Positions 52,201 through 58,205 of a stretch of DNA of 64,000 nucleotides are shown here, one piece after another; within the stretch, counting starts at the first letter, position 1, and each line of letters begins with the position of its first letter. The notes under the pieces were generated by a model, which did not search any database, was not told the origin of the DNA, and saw only the letters and a list, made by a program, of their open reading frames with translations. The position numbers were made by a program, and so were the translations under genes. Where the stretch lies: positions 21,553,237 to 21,617,236 of the forward strand of contig OX388307.1 of the NCBI GenBank assembly GCA_947579605.1, read 5' to 3'. Source of the stretch: Athripsodes cinereus. Lineage: Eukaryota > Arthropoda > Insecta > Trichoptera > Leptoceridae.

Positions 52201-53982
52201 AATAATCTTATTTTATGAATCGTATATTTCTTTAAAGTATCGGTACTTTTACAATCAACAATTTTATTTTATGTAACAATAAAACATAAATAATAATCTA
52301 TCACCATTGATTGATGTATAGGTGTATCATAAAATAAAGTATTTTAAAGAGCATTTATCAAGACATGTGTTATTCTAGGAAGGTTTTATGAAAGTACAGT
52401 GAACGTGAAACATAAACTGAAAAACATGATATGTAGTTGGATAGTTTAAATTTGATTGTTTTTGTACAAATTGAAGATTTCATGTAAATCAGGTAACAAT
52501 TATCTGCTAGGTTCGTCTTAAAATAAATTGCATTGTTTTTACTTTTGTATCATCATTCTGTAAATACTGATTGCGAATGAAGAGCATAAAGCAATAGTAA
52601 ATTTATTTAATTGATTTTACCGGCATCCGCACAAGTATGCCACTTATTATCTACTAAGACTACTACTTATTCAAACGACAAATATTAATTTCATACTCTC
52701 CTCATATATATAGGGCGATATGATGAGGCAGGTAACAATTAGCTGAGATGGATATGTCTACATATCTCAGACACAAAACATCAACTATCTGCTACAATAT
52801 TATTACTACTATCAAAGACGTTTAATTAGAAAATAAATACAGCGCGATTAAATCATTTATCATTCAAACATAATGGTCAATACAAAGCATAGTATAAATC
52901 TTTCATAGCTACAAAGATTAACAAGCAAAAGTAAAAGTGGAAATCTCTACGATATTCAATCAATAAAATAATATCATATTATATCAAAATACAAAGAGAA
53001 TAATTACCATAGGGATTGAATCTGATTTTTCAGTAAGATTCTCAAACCGAGCCAAAATCTCCTTGACGGACACCTTGGGCTCTAGACTCTCCTCAATTAT
53101 TGTCTCCATTGGAACACTAGATCCTGTGGAATATCCCGACAACTTCCTGGTAACAACATTGGCTGGAGGATTTACTGGATTCACAAAATCTCCAATTGTT
53201 TTTCTATTTATGATTTGGATTGGCGGCGTTGGCTTCTTAAAATTATTACTCTTATCATTACTTTCTTTGATTTCTAATTTACATTTGGAACTTTTGGCAT
53301 AAGCATTATCATCTTCAGTATATTTCATATCACCATTTAGTTTTTGATCCAGTTTCCTGGTTTTCTCTAAATATGTCTCATTGAATTCAGCCTTGCAAAT
53401 TTCAGAATGGCGTCTATTGATAACATCAGTCATTTCGGAAAACCTTATTTCTGCGTCAGATTTTTCATTCCTTGCGGGGAATAAATGTTTCAGGTCAGCT
53501 CCAGAATCAGAATCAGAGTGCGTCACACTATTCTCATCCAAACTCGAATCACTGCCGGAAGAATTTATTAAACTATCGAGTGAAGGGGCTCTTCTAATTT
53601 TATTTTTATTTGTATTATTGGAGGTTTTCCTATATTTGGGAGAAGTGGAACTAGAAGAGGAACTTCCACTTTTACATCCCTCTGTTTGACTTGTCTCTTT
53701 AACTTCATAGGATTCATAGACATGTTCTTGTGACTTTGTAGAAGTATAATTGCACTTTTCATACTTCTTAACGTACGCGGCAGTATCAGGCACAGGATCA
53801 TAAGTTTTGTATGTGTTGTGAAGCTCCACCCAGTTAGATTTCATAGCTTCAACAAGTTTCTCACTTCTAAGCGTAGGTTTTTCAGATTTCTCTTGTTGAC
53901 TATTTAGAAATCGAATCATTTTCTTTGCTTTATAATCGCTGTACACTTCAATGGCATCATCGTCGTCGGTGTTGTTCGTCAT
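7430..53982 (-). CDS. Myo15: Unconventional myosin XV tail: MyTH4-FERM protein (spliced, up to eleven exons)
   Basis: The exons, 5' to 3' on the - strand, are 53982-53008, 37432-37179, 18021-17739, 16069-15915, 15071-14933, 14414-14286, 10307-10098, 9365-9207, 8942-8817, 8063-7866 and 7594-7430. All junctions keep frame and total 2793 nt, or 930 residues plus stop. MyTH4 runs from about residue 393 (HSLLQFAVNHFR) to 602; landmarks are LAIECFQCILRYCGD, VYTVLM and HCHKHAALRDEVYCQLMKQ. FERM follows to the end, with RRQIYRLPGG, FYLIFCRSVWYHPL, WPLFGSSFFAVKR and SEDGSLFLDMKCG. These read as the second MyTH4-FERM pair of myosin XV (Drosophila Myo10A/Sisyphus), which binds cargo and microtubules in filopodia and epithelial sheets. 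No motor, IQ, first MyTH4-FERM or SH3 exon was seen. The tail exons are nearly certain; the join to the 53-kb exon is inferred from phase. Confidence 0.85.
7866..8063 (-). CDS. Myo15: Myosin XV tail exon (FERM F2/F3 lobe)
   Basis: 66 codons, phase 0 on both sides, acceptor TTTTAG and donor GTTAAC. The conserved stretch WPLFGSSFFAVKRV is followed by HILALNRRGVHFLD and FAEVISTRK. A short glycine-rich insert (TGGVGGAEW) replaces the usual loop. Confidence 0.92.
8817..8942 (-). CDS. Myo15: Myosin XV tail exon (FERM F2)
   Basis: 42 codons, phase 0, donor GTAACA. Begins IKFLLPKPVLGLREIRP and ends HQAKAQ, matching the FERM F2 helical lobe. Confidence 0.92.
9207..9365 (-). CDS. Myo15: Myosin XV tail exon (FERM F2)
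   Basis: 53 codons, phase 0. Landmarks VLFNQVAPDYLEGLLLELP and LLAALLHRAADLNH are the FERM central lobe. Confidence 0.92.
10098..10307 (-). CDS. Myo15: Myosin XV tail exon (FERM F1)
   Basis: 70 codons, phase 0, acceptor CTTTCAG and donor GTATGT. It contains EFSLYCIVQGDAFTMPL, DEYILDVTTEL and FYLIFCRSVWYHPLR. Confidence 0.93.
10379..13406. repeat. Large inverted repeat (palindromic transposon-like element), arms about 1.2-1.3 kb
   Basis: The left arm 10379-11604 is mirrored almost base for base by the right arm 12066-13406. The ends are TGTGTCGCTGAGTTACG and its complement, flanked by TA at 10377-10378 and 13407-13408. The right arm has about 110 extra bases, a partial duplication near 12660-12780. 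Each arm carries the same short reading frame, at 11198-11467 (+) and 12488-12204 (-), which is not recognised as any protein. Near-identity means a recent inversion duplication, a foldback element, or an assembly artefact next to the gap. Confidence 0.85.
11605..11804. other. Assembly gap (200 N)
   Basis: Exactly 200 N near the centre of the inverted repeat, probably a placeholder for an unresolved or unsized gap. The two reading frames that span it are not real. Confidence 0.98.
13407..13583. repeat. 177-bp end unit attached to the inverted repeat
   Basis: After the inner TA, the sequence TAGTGGGATTCGTTTCTCAACC leads, 140 bases later, to a second copy of the terminal motif GTTATAGCGGATTTCGTAAC ending at 13583, again followed by TA. 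The unit is an inverted copy of 11805-11955 just after the gap. The same terminal motif therefore occurs twice on the right side. Confidence 0.75.
14286..14414 (-). CDS. Myo15: Myosin XV tail exon (MyTH4-FERM junction, FERM F1 start)
   Basis: 43 codons, phase 0, acceptor TTTGTAG. It reads VTAVSAGRSARRQIYRLPGG and ends with VVQDVIHDLCDL. Confidence 0.93.
14480..14600 (-). mobile_element. Very short 5'-truncated RTE copy with target-site duplication
   Basis: The body 14490-14590 contains about 85 bases matching the last part of the full-length element, from its GTAACGCAATTGG region to the terminal GGGCGATG. On the - strand the tail after that is an AG-rich simple repeat (GAGAGAGTGAGAGAGAG). 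AGAATCATAC flanks it exactly at 14480-14489 and 14591-14600. It lies in a myosin intron in the same direction as the gene. Confidence 0.85.
14688..14822 (-). repeat. Interspersed repeat, family A copy
   Basis: Shares the words AAATGGGGCAGCTAGTGG, AACATGCAGGCTATCCTCTC and ATTCAGGATGGGTGG with the other family A copies. Strand is given by the LINE-like tail orientation. The + strand reading frame here is not a gene. Confidence 0.6.
14933..15071 (-). CDS. Myo15: Myosin XV tail exon (MyTH4 C-terminal part)
   Basis: 139 nt, begins by completing a lysine codon, then PYLLEYLTSAAGDRRRHCQG, LANLRKTARCGGRK and ends VPSVEE before GTAAGC. Confidence 0.92.
15376..15730. mobile_element. Non-autonomous hAT element (MITE)
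   Basis: The element is 15384-15722 (339 bp). Its ends, CATGGGTGGCCAACC and the inverse of CAAGGGTGGCCAACC, are terminal inverted repeats with one difference. It is flanked by an exact 8-bp duplication ATGTAGTG (15376-15383 and 15723-15730), as hAT elements make. Repeated GGGCCGC words inside are typical of this widespread group. No transposase; the ORF across it is spurious. Confidence 0.88.
15915..16069 (-). CDS. Myo15: Myosin XV tail exon (MyTH4 core)
   Basis: 155 nt. Begins HCHKHAALRDEVYCQLMKQ and continues NPDSCQRAWRLMSIVAAYF, the best conserved part of MyTH4; ends with AA before GTGAGG. Confidence 0.94.
16210..16261. repeat. (TA)n microsatellite
   Basis: About 50 bases of near-pure TA inside a myosin intron. 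Confidence 0.95.
16474..17005. mobile_element. Possible second Harbinger-like MITE
   Basis: The left end GGGCCGAAATTATAAA and inverted right end TTTATAATATTGGCTC pair over 16 bases with three mismatches. The flanks are TAA on the left and TTA on the right, so no exact target duplication is seen. The ends resemble those of the element at 6406-7018. Probably an older relative. Confidence 0.5.
17193..17732 (-). mobile_element. 5'-truncated RTE copy with 12-bp target-site duplication
   Basis: AAAGCAAATTAT occurs exactly at 17193-17204 and 17721-17732. The body 17205-17720 matches the last 500 bases of the full-length element and ends in a (GAT)n tail. Its reading frame (159 residues before the junction) differs from the complete copy at only about two residues (FHPQ for FRPQ, SWKEV for SWEEV). 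About 12 filler bases (CAAACAAACAAA) sit at the 5' junction. It lies on the same strand as myosin, just inside the intron after the 17739 exon. Confidence 0.93.
17228..17719 (-). pseudogene. C-terminal fragment of the RTE reverse transcriptase protein
   Basis: Open frame ending VSALCSREER and stop at 17228-17230. It contains only the region after the catalytic YADD, so it cannot work alone. It is in frame and undamaged because it is recent. Confidence 0.85.
17739..18021 (-). CDS. Myo15: Myosin XV tail exon (MyTH4 N-terminal part)
   Basis: 283 nt. It starts LDALKTDSVKGGKGGKSEG, has a lysine/glycine-rich linker, then QWTWKRQTDLVKW, LLRLQPQELGVLAIECFQ and EVKCVYTVLM. The donor after ATG is GTTCGT, weaker than the other donors in the gene. 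The reading frame that runs on past 17739 into the retrotransposon is intronic. Confidence 0.92.
18983..19238 (+). repeat. Family A repeat fused to a LINE C-terminal remnant
   Basis: The left part has the family A word AATTCAGCGATGAGGCATGTCACC. The middle (about 19050-19165) translates to DAFDRTKW and TRKADPITMWD-like pieces, reminiscent of RTE C-termini. The right end has CCCCACTTGTGGGATACAGCG and TGATGGTA, the family tail. Confidence 0.5.
19676..19850 (-). repeat. Interspersed repeat, family A copy
   Basis: CCATCACGGCATATCACACA, GGGGTAGCCAGCAGATCA and GTCCTCTCCGTGCC are shared with other copies; the extension TCGAACATCTGCCTTTCACT is also found near 40200. Confidence 0.7.
23085..23465 (+). 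pseudogene. Degenerate LINE reverse transcriptase C-terminus
   Basis: Translation with stops and frameshifts gives EAFGMWSYRRILGISWRDHI, then NDECLKRIE and a degraded tail around AANRTKS. This is the typical C-terminal pattern of insect non-LTR ORFs (WCYRRMLRISW type). Broken beyond function. Confidence 0.6.
23600..23901 (+). mobile_element. Probable 3' end of a LINE or SINE with (AATA)n tail
   Basis: A moderately GC stretch (around 23690-23790) unlike its surroundings leads to CAATAAATAAATAAATAAAT at 23876-23901. This is the usual mark of a retroposed 3' end. The family was not identified. Confidence 0.4.
24595..24685 (-). repeat. Interspersed repeat, family A copy (short)
   Basis: ATACCATCACGGCATAGCCC, GGGTAGCCAGCAGACAAGCT and AACATGCAAGCTGTCCCCTC match the family. 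Confidence 0.7.
24755..24935 (-). repeat. Interspersed repeat, family A copy
   Basis: CATATCCCACAAGTAGGGTA, GTAATAAACATGGAAGCG, ATCCAGGATGGGAGG and ACTCGTCGCTGAATTTAAGA match the family. It starts 70 bases after the previous copy. Confidence 0.7.
25849..25972 (-). repeat. Interspersed repeat, family A copy (diverged)
   Basis: TATCTCTCACAAGTACGGTA, GTAATAAACATGCGAGTT and ATTCAGGATGG are recognisable. A (CTAT)n stretch precedes it. Confidence 0.6.
26010..26550 (-). pseudogene. RTE-like LINE (family B) 3' fragment, broken
   Basis: Minus-strand translation gives GSLFTRDGRCDCNIERIKVA, AGNKVNGASV and YASETWKRLKKNECGI, then after frame breaks MKVNKLRWFEHMERM and VRPRIKWQEHI. This order is the reverse transcriptase C-terminal region of a second RTE-like family. 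It has several stops and frame changes. Confidence 0.7.
28889..30194 (-). mobile_element. 5'-truncated R1-clade LINE 3' end
   Basis: Contains the C-terminal reading frame 30194-29481, then a GC-richer 3' UTR of about 590 bases ending in an A-rich (TAAA)n tail near 28889-28916. Its base composition is distinctly higher in GC than the intron around it, indicating recent arrival. No target duplication was found by eye. Confidence 0.7.
29481..30194 (-). CDS. R1-clade LINE ORF2 C-terminal fragment (237 residues)
   Basis: Uninterrupted frame to a TAG at 29481-29483. The pattern LLAVTGAYRTAASDGLP, VIAGVLPADLEVLD, WQERWDRGRTARL, then a zinc-knuckle-like region CACGTGAQSAGHILWEC is typical of the part downstream of the reverse transcriptase in R1/TRAS-type elements. 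The polymerase itself is missing. The frame is undamaged but the upstream part is cut off. Confidence 0.75.
   Translation of the reverse strand: MSTYCVSHRLLVGSVSTAVLRGQRLPLLAVTGAYRTAASDGLPVIAGVLPADLEVLDSVARRRIKADGRVEHLGISIQVESGIRGISRAFSRIRERTLEVWQERWDRGRTARLVYGFLPDVRERIKRRFLSFDHFSVQLVTGHGELKAKLFELGLADDPWCACGTGAQSAGHILWECPLMMDARNVMIDSMSDDTPRPFWFAELMTCPGNFRAFLKFVDVWVSRWDLLREPGSLRRA
31648..31687. repeat. Simple repeats (TCAC)n and (TTA)n
   Basis: Five TCAC units are followed shortly by six TTA-type units. Confidence 0.8.
35455..35615 (-). pseudogene. RTE-type LINE 3' end remnant
   Basis: Minus-strand translation shows WRRIAQHGDRWFTERGMM followed by HDPQD-like residues, close to the usual RTE ending. 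A (ATTC)n/(ATC)n simple tail follows at 35455-35490. Confidence 0.55.
36210..36590 (+). mobile_element. RTE-like LINE (family B) 3' fragment, best preserved copy
   Basis: After one in-frame stop near 36284, the open frame 36302-36562 reads MERMNEDRMTKKIYLAKRNG, RRRGRPRIKWQDHL, LSTLNRRAC and WRSILSAYPAREAA. The 3' end is GGCGTGATGGTATGTATGTA with a (TATG)n tail. Its tail GGCGTGATGG is shared with the family A repeats. Confidence 0.75.
36868..36990 (-). mobile_element. Short LINE 3' end with (ATT)n tail
   Basis: TAATAATAATAATAAAAAAC TTTATTGCAC is read on the other strand as a GTGCAATAAAG end followed by an ATT-rich tail. This is a frequent insect LINE 3' end. The family is uncertain. Confidence 0.4.
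37179..37432 (-). CDS. Myo15: Myosin XV tail exon (linker and MyTH4 start)
   Basis: 254 nt between TTTTTTCACAG and GTAAGT. It begins VQQKISPSRALPAG, a serine/proline-rich linker (PPAPSSPTNNGG), then KHSLLQFAVNHFRQSPE, the classical MyTH4 opening. The first codon is complete (phase 0), so the preceding exon must also end in phase 0. The + strand reading frame over it is a shadow. Confidence 0.88.
40053..40225 (-). repeat. Interspersed repeat, family A copy (good consensus)
   Basis: GGTAGCCAGCAGACTAGCTG, TTTTCTCTCCGTGCCAACAA, ACATTCAGGGTGGGTGGC and CTCGTCGCTGAATTTAAGAT are all present. Confidence 0.75.
40383..40530 (+). mobile_element. tRNA-derived SINE
   Basis: The pol III B box is GGTTCGATCCC at 40430-40440, with a loose A-box region about 40 bases before it (TCGGTAACCTGGGGAT). 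The downstream body, CAGGTGCCGGCAAACTC then ACACGACACAAGC and TTACTGTGAAAGGTGTATAA, matches the copy at 46875-47030. It is not a functional tRNA: no cloverleaf was seen. Confidence 0.7.
40690..40925 (-). pseudogene. RTE-like LINE (family B) 3' fragment, decayed
   Basis: The + strand text AGTGGAGTAGGCAGAGAAGA and ACATGATCAAGCCATGTAGT aligns with the copy at 50640-51130. Heavily mutated. Confidence 0.55.
40989..41561 (-). CDS. Acidic hypothetical protein or first exon
   Basis: From the ATG at 41561 (context ACAAAATGTCC; an in-frame ATG 45 bases upstream at 41606 is also possible) the frame reads MSGEITIGGVSEEDAEKD and continues for about 190 residues that are over one third D and E, with valine and lysine. 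I see no domain. It may run to the stop at 40989, or splice at GTAACA around 41020 (phase 1), which would not fit the phase-0 exon at 37432 directly. Sustained acidic codon use and a good start argue against chance. It could be an alternative first exon of the myosin gene with another exon in between, or a separate small gene. Function unknown. Confidence 0.45.
   Translation of the reverse strand: MSGEITIGGVSEEDAEKDTVIVCEIQCSEECVVKCREEDIVECEVEKKVTSEVEKEVKIEDESELKLCVEIEFKNGIEDELENLNEDDVKSDGEAVKEEIDQELIATERGSVENMVEMNINLNMEETISQKEIDDTFEQNKEGSCELEVEESKISNADTEEKEVAAESCETSPKEEDNEECNNLSFFCLH
45530..45575 (-). repeat. Possible family A fragment
   Basis: Only CATCTTCTACAAATGGGATA and AGCCAGCA resemble the family. 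The following 45600-45720 is GC-richer and of unknown origin, possibly a LINE 3' UTR piece. Confidence 0.35.
45758..45930 (-). repeat. Interspersed repeat, family A copy
   Basis: GGATATCCAGCAGGCAAATT, ATCATCCTATCCGTGCAAAT, ATATTCAGGATGGGTGG and CTCATCGCTGAACTGAAGAT match with moderate divergence. Confidence 0.65.
46875..47030 (-). mobile_element. tRNA-derived SINE, second copy
   Basis: Read on the - strand it has an A-box-like TTGGTAGCATTCAGG, the B box GGTTCGATCCC (46951-46961), then the same body as at 40383-40530 (GTGCCGGCAAATTC, ACGACACAAG, TTACTGTGAAAGGTGTATAA). Confidence 0.75.
47210..47260 (+). repeat. tRNA/SINE-like B-box fragment
   Basis: GATCGTGGGTTCGATTCCCGG at about 47219-47239 is a good pol III B box, but no partner sequence or cloverleaf is visible. 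Confidence 0.35.
49640..50400. repeat. Foldback-like region built of a short repeated motif
   Basis: At 49850-49908 a degenerate ~20-bp unit, TTATTTGASCAGCAGAATTA (S = C or G), is repeated in tandem (about three times). It reappears in inverse orientation at 50175-50253 (about four times) and more loosely to 50390. The two clusters face each other across about 270 bases. No ORF and no clear ends. Confidence 0.5.
50458..50481. repeat. (ATG)n simple repeat
   Basis: Eight ATG/GAT units between two GTTTCGTCACTT words. Confidence 0.8.
50640..51130 (-). pseudogene. RTE-like LINE (family B) 3' fragment
   Basis: Minus-strand translation reads YASETMTWLKKDESGINAVE, RSLRRMVGKTLRDRVKNED, VERMQDERMTKRMYLS, GRPRTTWLDHVDQIL and WRSVLSAYHSW with two stops. 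It ends CATGGCGTGGGGATATAGTA, the family tail, followed by an (ATACT)n-type repeat. Confidence 0.72.
53008..53982 (-). CDS. Myo15: ATG-initiated first coding exon of a MyTH4-FERM transcript (N-terminal 325 residues)
   Basis: Starts MTNNTDDDDAIEVYSDYKAK. An in-frame TAA lies 12 bases upstream, with no splice acceptor between, so translation should start here. The exon ends FENLTEKSDSIPM at GTAATT in phase 0, the phase needed by the exon at 37432. The sequence is hydrophilic and serine-rich (SGSSSSSSTSPKY), has a short RAPSLDSLINS motif, and a C-terminal SVKEILARFENL helix. No catalytic domain. If spliced as proposed it gives myosin XV a short, motor-free N-terminus. Alternatively it belongs to an unrelated gene on the same strand. 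That it codes is likely; the partner is inferred. Confidence 0.68.
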
Positions 53983-55369
53983 TTTGATGTATTATGTTTG
54001 ATCATAAATAATATCAACCGGTATGTACAGTTAAATATATACTATCACCTTTGGAATTAGTATTATTAAAAGTTTTATCACATCGTAATACGTTAGCGGA
54101 GTGAGCTGTAGAGTATGGGATAATATTTTGTTATAAAAGAACCGCTAAAATCATGCGGACAAAACGGAAGTTAATGATAATTGGTGATGTATGAGTGAGA
54201 GAATATATACATATATATTTATGGCCACGGACTGGTGATCACCCACAATGAAGACTGGCAGACCATAGCAGTGGTCAGAACTTGATAGTATGCCTATACG
54301 CCATATACATAGTATATTAACTATACTACATAACATACGCTTACAATATATCATATCATACAGGTAGAATTTCCTAATCTGTGTATAACCTGTTGTTATG
54401 GACTACCAAGCGCCTATCGCCTTCTACTATCTGTTATCATACATATATCGTAACGTATACTTATAATAATATATCACACACGATTTAAATAAAAACAAAG
54501 AAAAAGAAAGTTGGCGTAATTACAAAGGACGGACATCGTAAGTTATAACAATATCATAACGTGCAAGACAAACATACACTCCAGCAAATCACAATATATA
54601 ACATTTACAATCTCTTAACGAGAAATAATTCCAAGATTCTATCTATCCATAAAATATAATTGGCTTTGTTGACACGCGATGATTGGCTGTGGACCATACT
54701 CGTCTCCAATACAAACCAAACTGATTCCGTGTTAGATTTCATCCATTATATTTGCAGGAACTACTGTGGCCGATAACAAGTAAATTTTTTGTATAAATAA
54801 TGATACATTGATTATCACAGTCATGGATGTACGGCAAATAAACCAATAATAGAAAGGATATTGAATTATGTACAGGCCAGGGTAATTATGAATTTGAATA
54901 TGTGAGAAACAGTGAATATTAAATCTGCGTACAAGCGAAAACACTTCCCTGAATTCAGTTGGAACGAATGGTCTATTACAAATTGAATTATTTTGTTTTT
55001 TTTACGTAAATTTTATGTTTTACAATACGTTACAAATACCTATTCCAAAGGGCCTTTTTCGGGCTGTTATATAATTCAATTGCAAAACATCAAAATTGTG
55101 TACCTAGTATAACCATAACGCATGTATAATGGGGCGTTATGAATAAATTTGATTCAGATTATTTATAAGTTGCAGACAATAATAATGATTTATTTGAAAA
55201 CCTTAGCCACAAAATACATAAAAAAGAAGTTGTCATTACGAATTATTTAGTCAGTAGCTAACTACAAAACTTAGTAGGTATAAAATATTATTGGTTCTAA
55301 TATATTCACGTAAAGAACGGTGACATTTTAGTTGAGACATTAAAAGTTGCCTGGATCACATAATCAAAT
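53983..55369 (-). other. Upstream region of the 53-kb exon
   Basis: AT-rich with no recognised gene. It would contain the 5' UTR, and perhaps the promoter, of the short myosin transcript unless the 5' UTR is spliced from farther upstream. No TATA or initiator could be assigned with confidence. Confidence 0.35.
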
Positions 55370-55530
55370 ACGTTCTAATCAAATAGTGCATGTGACTGTG
55401 GTGCGGCACAGAGCATGCCACAATTGCTGGAGTGTCCATTATGCCCTGTCACATGCAATATGGAGGATATTTTTGACGCATCTCCATCTGCTGTGCGTTT
55501 TGCACAGTACTGGAGATCAGTTTGATTGAT
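55370..55530 (+). pseudogene. LINE ORF C-terminal remnant
   Basis: Translates to CDCGAAQSMPQLLECPLCPV followed by EDIFDASPSAVRFAQYW, the zinc-knuckle-like tail seen in many insect LINE polyproteins. Isolated fragment. Confidence 0.55.
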
Positions 55531-55707
55531 TTTTTCTGGGTACGGAATCGACACGATAAATAATAATAATCAAATAGCAGGAAAGTTAAAATACAAGTAT
55601 AAATCGAAAATCGAGAGGATATCTAATGCTTCTGTTTAGAATATATTTTATTAAATTCATTCTTTCAGATTATTATTTAATGGTGAATTTATTGAGAGTC
55701 CCGCACA

Positions 55708-55970
55708 TACACTGAGAAAAATACTAACGAAATTTCACAACGAATCATTGGTACGTACTATCAGATTAGGACCAGAGATCGTACAAACGATTCATTGGTA
55801 CGAATCTATAATATTAACTCTTCGCAAACAAATTGTTGGTAAATTTACCAATGATTTGTTTGCGAAGAGTTAATATTATAGATTTATACCAATGAATCGT
55901 TTGTACGATCTCTGGTCCTAATCTGATAGTACTGTACCAATGATTCGTTTTGAGTATTTTTCTCAGTGTA
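55708..55970. mobile_element. Hairpin MITE of Tc1/mariner type, 259 bp
   Basis: The element 55710-55968 has ends CACTGAGAAAAATAC and its exact complement, flanked by TA on both sides. Nearly the whole element folds on itself around the centre GTAAATTTAC, with few mismatches. The inner arms carry ATTCATTGGTACGAATC and TTAACTCTTCGCAAAC. Confidence 0.85.
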
Positions 55971-55999
55971 ATAATGTACCCTGCAAATTGTGCAACATA

Positions 56000-57344
56000 A
56001 AGTTTTTATTAGTACCTATAATAAATGAAATTATTCTATAAAAAAATGTACCTACACAATGTATCAAAGTAACATAATACAGTTGTATAAAACGTCAGTT
56101 AATTTGAATAATTACTTCACAAGTAATTCATTAATCTATTATTCCGCTTGCCATGCGTAACTAACAGAAGGAATATGTACGGTATACAATAAATTAAATA
56201 TTGCACATAATATGACAATATGGTTGTTAAAGATGATTAGTTCATCGATAGTTCTTATACATCTTCATGACTTTTAATTACAATGCCCGTAATTTAAATA
56301 TGAAAGAACAAGTCGATGTCAAAAGTATAGTTCAATTCATAAAAATAAAGCTGTACATAAAGTATCACGTACAATATTTATTATCGCTAATGTAGATTTT
56401 ACATTATTTTGCTAATCATTAGATATCTTACAAGTTATATGGTGTTCACATGAAACAATATTAAGGGTGGACGATTTCGCTTGCATAAAGAATTAAGTCC
56501 GTCGACCATCTATGAACATGAAACGTGTTCATAACCAACATAGTTAAGTAAACAAAAGTAAAAAGGTTCAACTTGAAACGATATCGTCTTTACTGGTTTT
56601 TATCGTTTCAAATTTATTAAAAATCTGTTCACACGATTCAAACAGCTGACGACATTTTGGTTTCCTGGCGGTATTCGCCCCGTGTGAACACACTTCTATC
56701 GATTCTGAATGTTAATATATCGATTATAACAGACAGCATCGAATTGTCATTTTTATCACTATTATAAACTACCAATATTATGCTGAGTTTATTTAATATG
56801 ATTCGCGTCATGCCTAAATAATAATACGGGTACGCGTGAGTTTTATCTGAGATTTTTTTCAAAATATGTACTACTAAGGAAATTGATACAAGTTAATATA
56901 TACTAAGAATTTTAAAACAATAATTGCATAAGATACAATTAATGACGAATTAATGATTAATTTTAAAATAATATTTGCATAAGATATATTTAATGAAGTC
57001 GAAAAAAGTCTCGAATATACTTTAATTGTTTATTAAAACTATCTTTTGTCAACAAATAGGCATAATTCACTCAGTATCGGGTGCCTTGCCTCGAGGAAAA
57101 GAAAGAAGGAAAAATTAAAACTATCTATATATATGAAGGTTTATGAAGAGTAGGTAGGTACTTGATTTCCACCGTGCGGAATAATAACATCGGGATTACT
57201 GTATTTTTATTTCAATTCATCGCATCCAGTTTCATTGAAGAGTTTGTCATAATAGAAAATTGAGTGGTATCCGTACCTAATAGACGCTTTTGGAAATTAA
57301 TTTGACCAATCTAATTTTCTACAATGTATGTTTTTGCTTTTCTG
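56000..57344. other. AT-rich stretch without recognised features
   Basis: No gene, repeat or element could be identified. Confidence 0.5.
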
Positions 57345-58019
57345 CTTTCTATGTTTTTCACAATTTCTCAACTAGCTATAAATGAACCCATACCTATTTA
57401 TATTGCCCATATAAAAAATGCTTTCTATGTTTTTCACAACTTCTCAACTAGCTATAAATGAACCCATACCTATTTATATTGCCCATATAAAAAATGCTTT
57501 CTATGTTTTTCACAACTTCTCAACTAGCTATAAATGAACCCATACCTATTTATATTGCCCATATAAAAAATGCTTTCTATGTTTTTCACAACTTCTCAAC
57601 TAGCTATAAATGAACCCATACCTATTTATATTGCCCATATAAAAAATGCTTTCTATGTTTTTCACAACTTCTCAACTAGCTATAAATGAACCCATACCTA
57701 TTTATATTGCCCATATAAAAAATGCTTTCTATGTTTTTCACAACTTCTCAACTAGCTATAAATGAACCCATACCTATTTATATTGCCCATATAAAAAATG
57801 CTTTCTATGTTTTTCACAACTTCTCAACTAGCTATAAATGAACCCATACCTATTTATATTGCCCATATAAAAAATGCTTTCTATGTTTTTCACAACTTCT
57901 CAACTAGCTTTAAATGAACCCATAACTACATTTATATATTGTCCATATAAAAAATGCTTTCTATGTTTTTCACAATTTCTCAACTAGCTATAAATGAACC
58001 CATACCTATATATATTGTC
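57345..58019. repeat. 76-bp minisatellite, about nine copies
   Basis: The unit begins CTTTCTATGTTTTTCACAAC and repeats with period 76 from 57345 (57421, 57497, 57573, 57649, 57725, 57801, 57877). A last copy at 57957 has a 4-base longer predecessor. Inner copies are virtually identical while the first and last carry changes. Confidence 0.97.
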
Positions 58020-58077
58020 TAAACTGTGTATGTCTTTCATTAATCAAAACGATCATATATACTTCATTAATTTACTC

Positions 58078-58205
58078 CCACCATCACGGCATCTCACCAA
58101 ATTGGAGTAGTCAGCGAGACATCTGCATATAATAAACACAAAAGTTGTCATCTCCGTGCCAGTACAAGTCAAGCCATTCGGGATGATAAGCATACCACAT
58201 TAGCA
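58078..58205 (-). repeat. Interspersed repeat, family A copy
   Basis: CCACCATCACGGCATCTCAC, CATATAATAAACACAAAAGT and GTCATCTCCGTGCCAGTACA match the family. It begins 60 bases after the minisatellite. Confidence 0.65.

Larger units (their letters stand above)
37433..53007 (-). other. Myosin XV intron (about 15.6 kb) if the 53-kb exon is used
   Basis: No SH3, motor or IQ exon was recognised in it. It holds the acidic ORF, SINEs, family A and B repeats and the motif-rich region listed separately. The stretches 37433-40050, 41610-45520, 45940-46860, 47260-49640 and 51140-53007 are AT-rich with nothing I can name. Confidence 0.6.

Noticed and set aside
57345..58019. CRISPR array
   Set aside because: Units are contiguous 76-mers without spacers, in a eukaryotic genome; it is a minisatellite.
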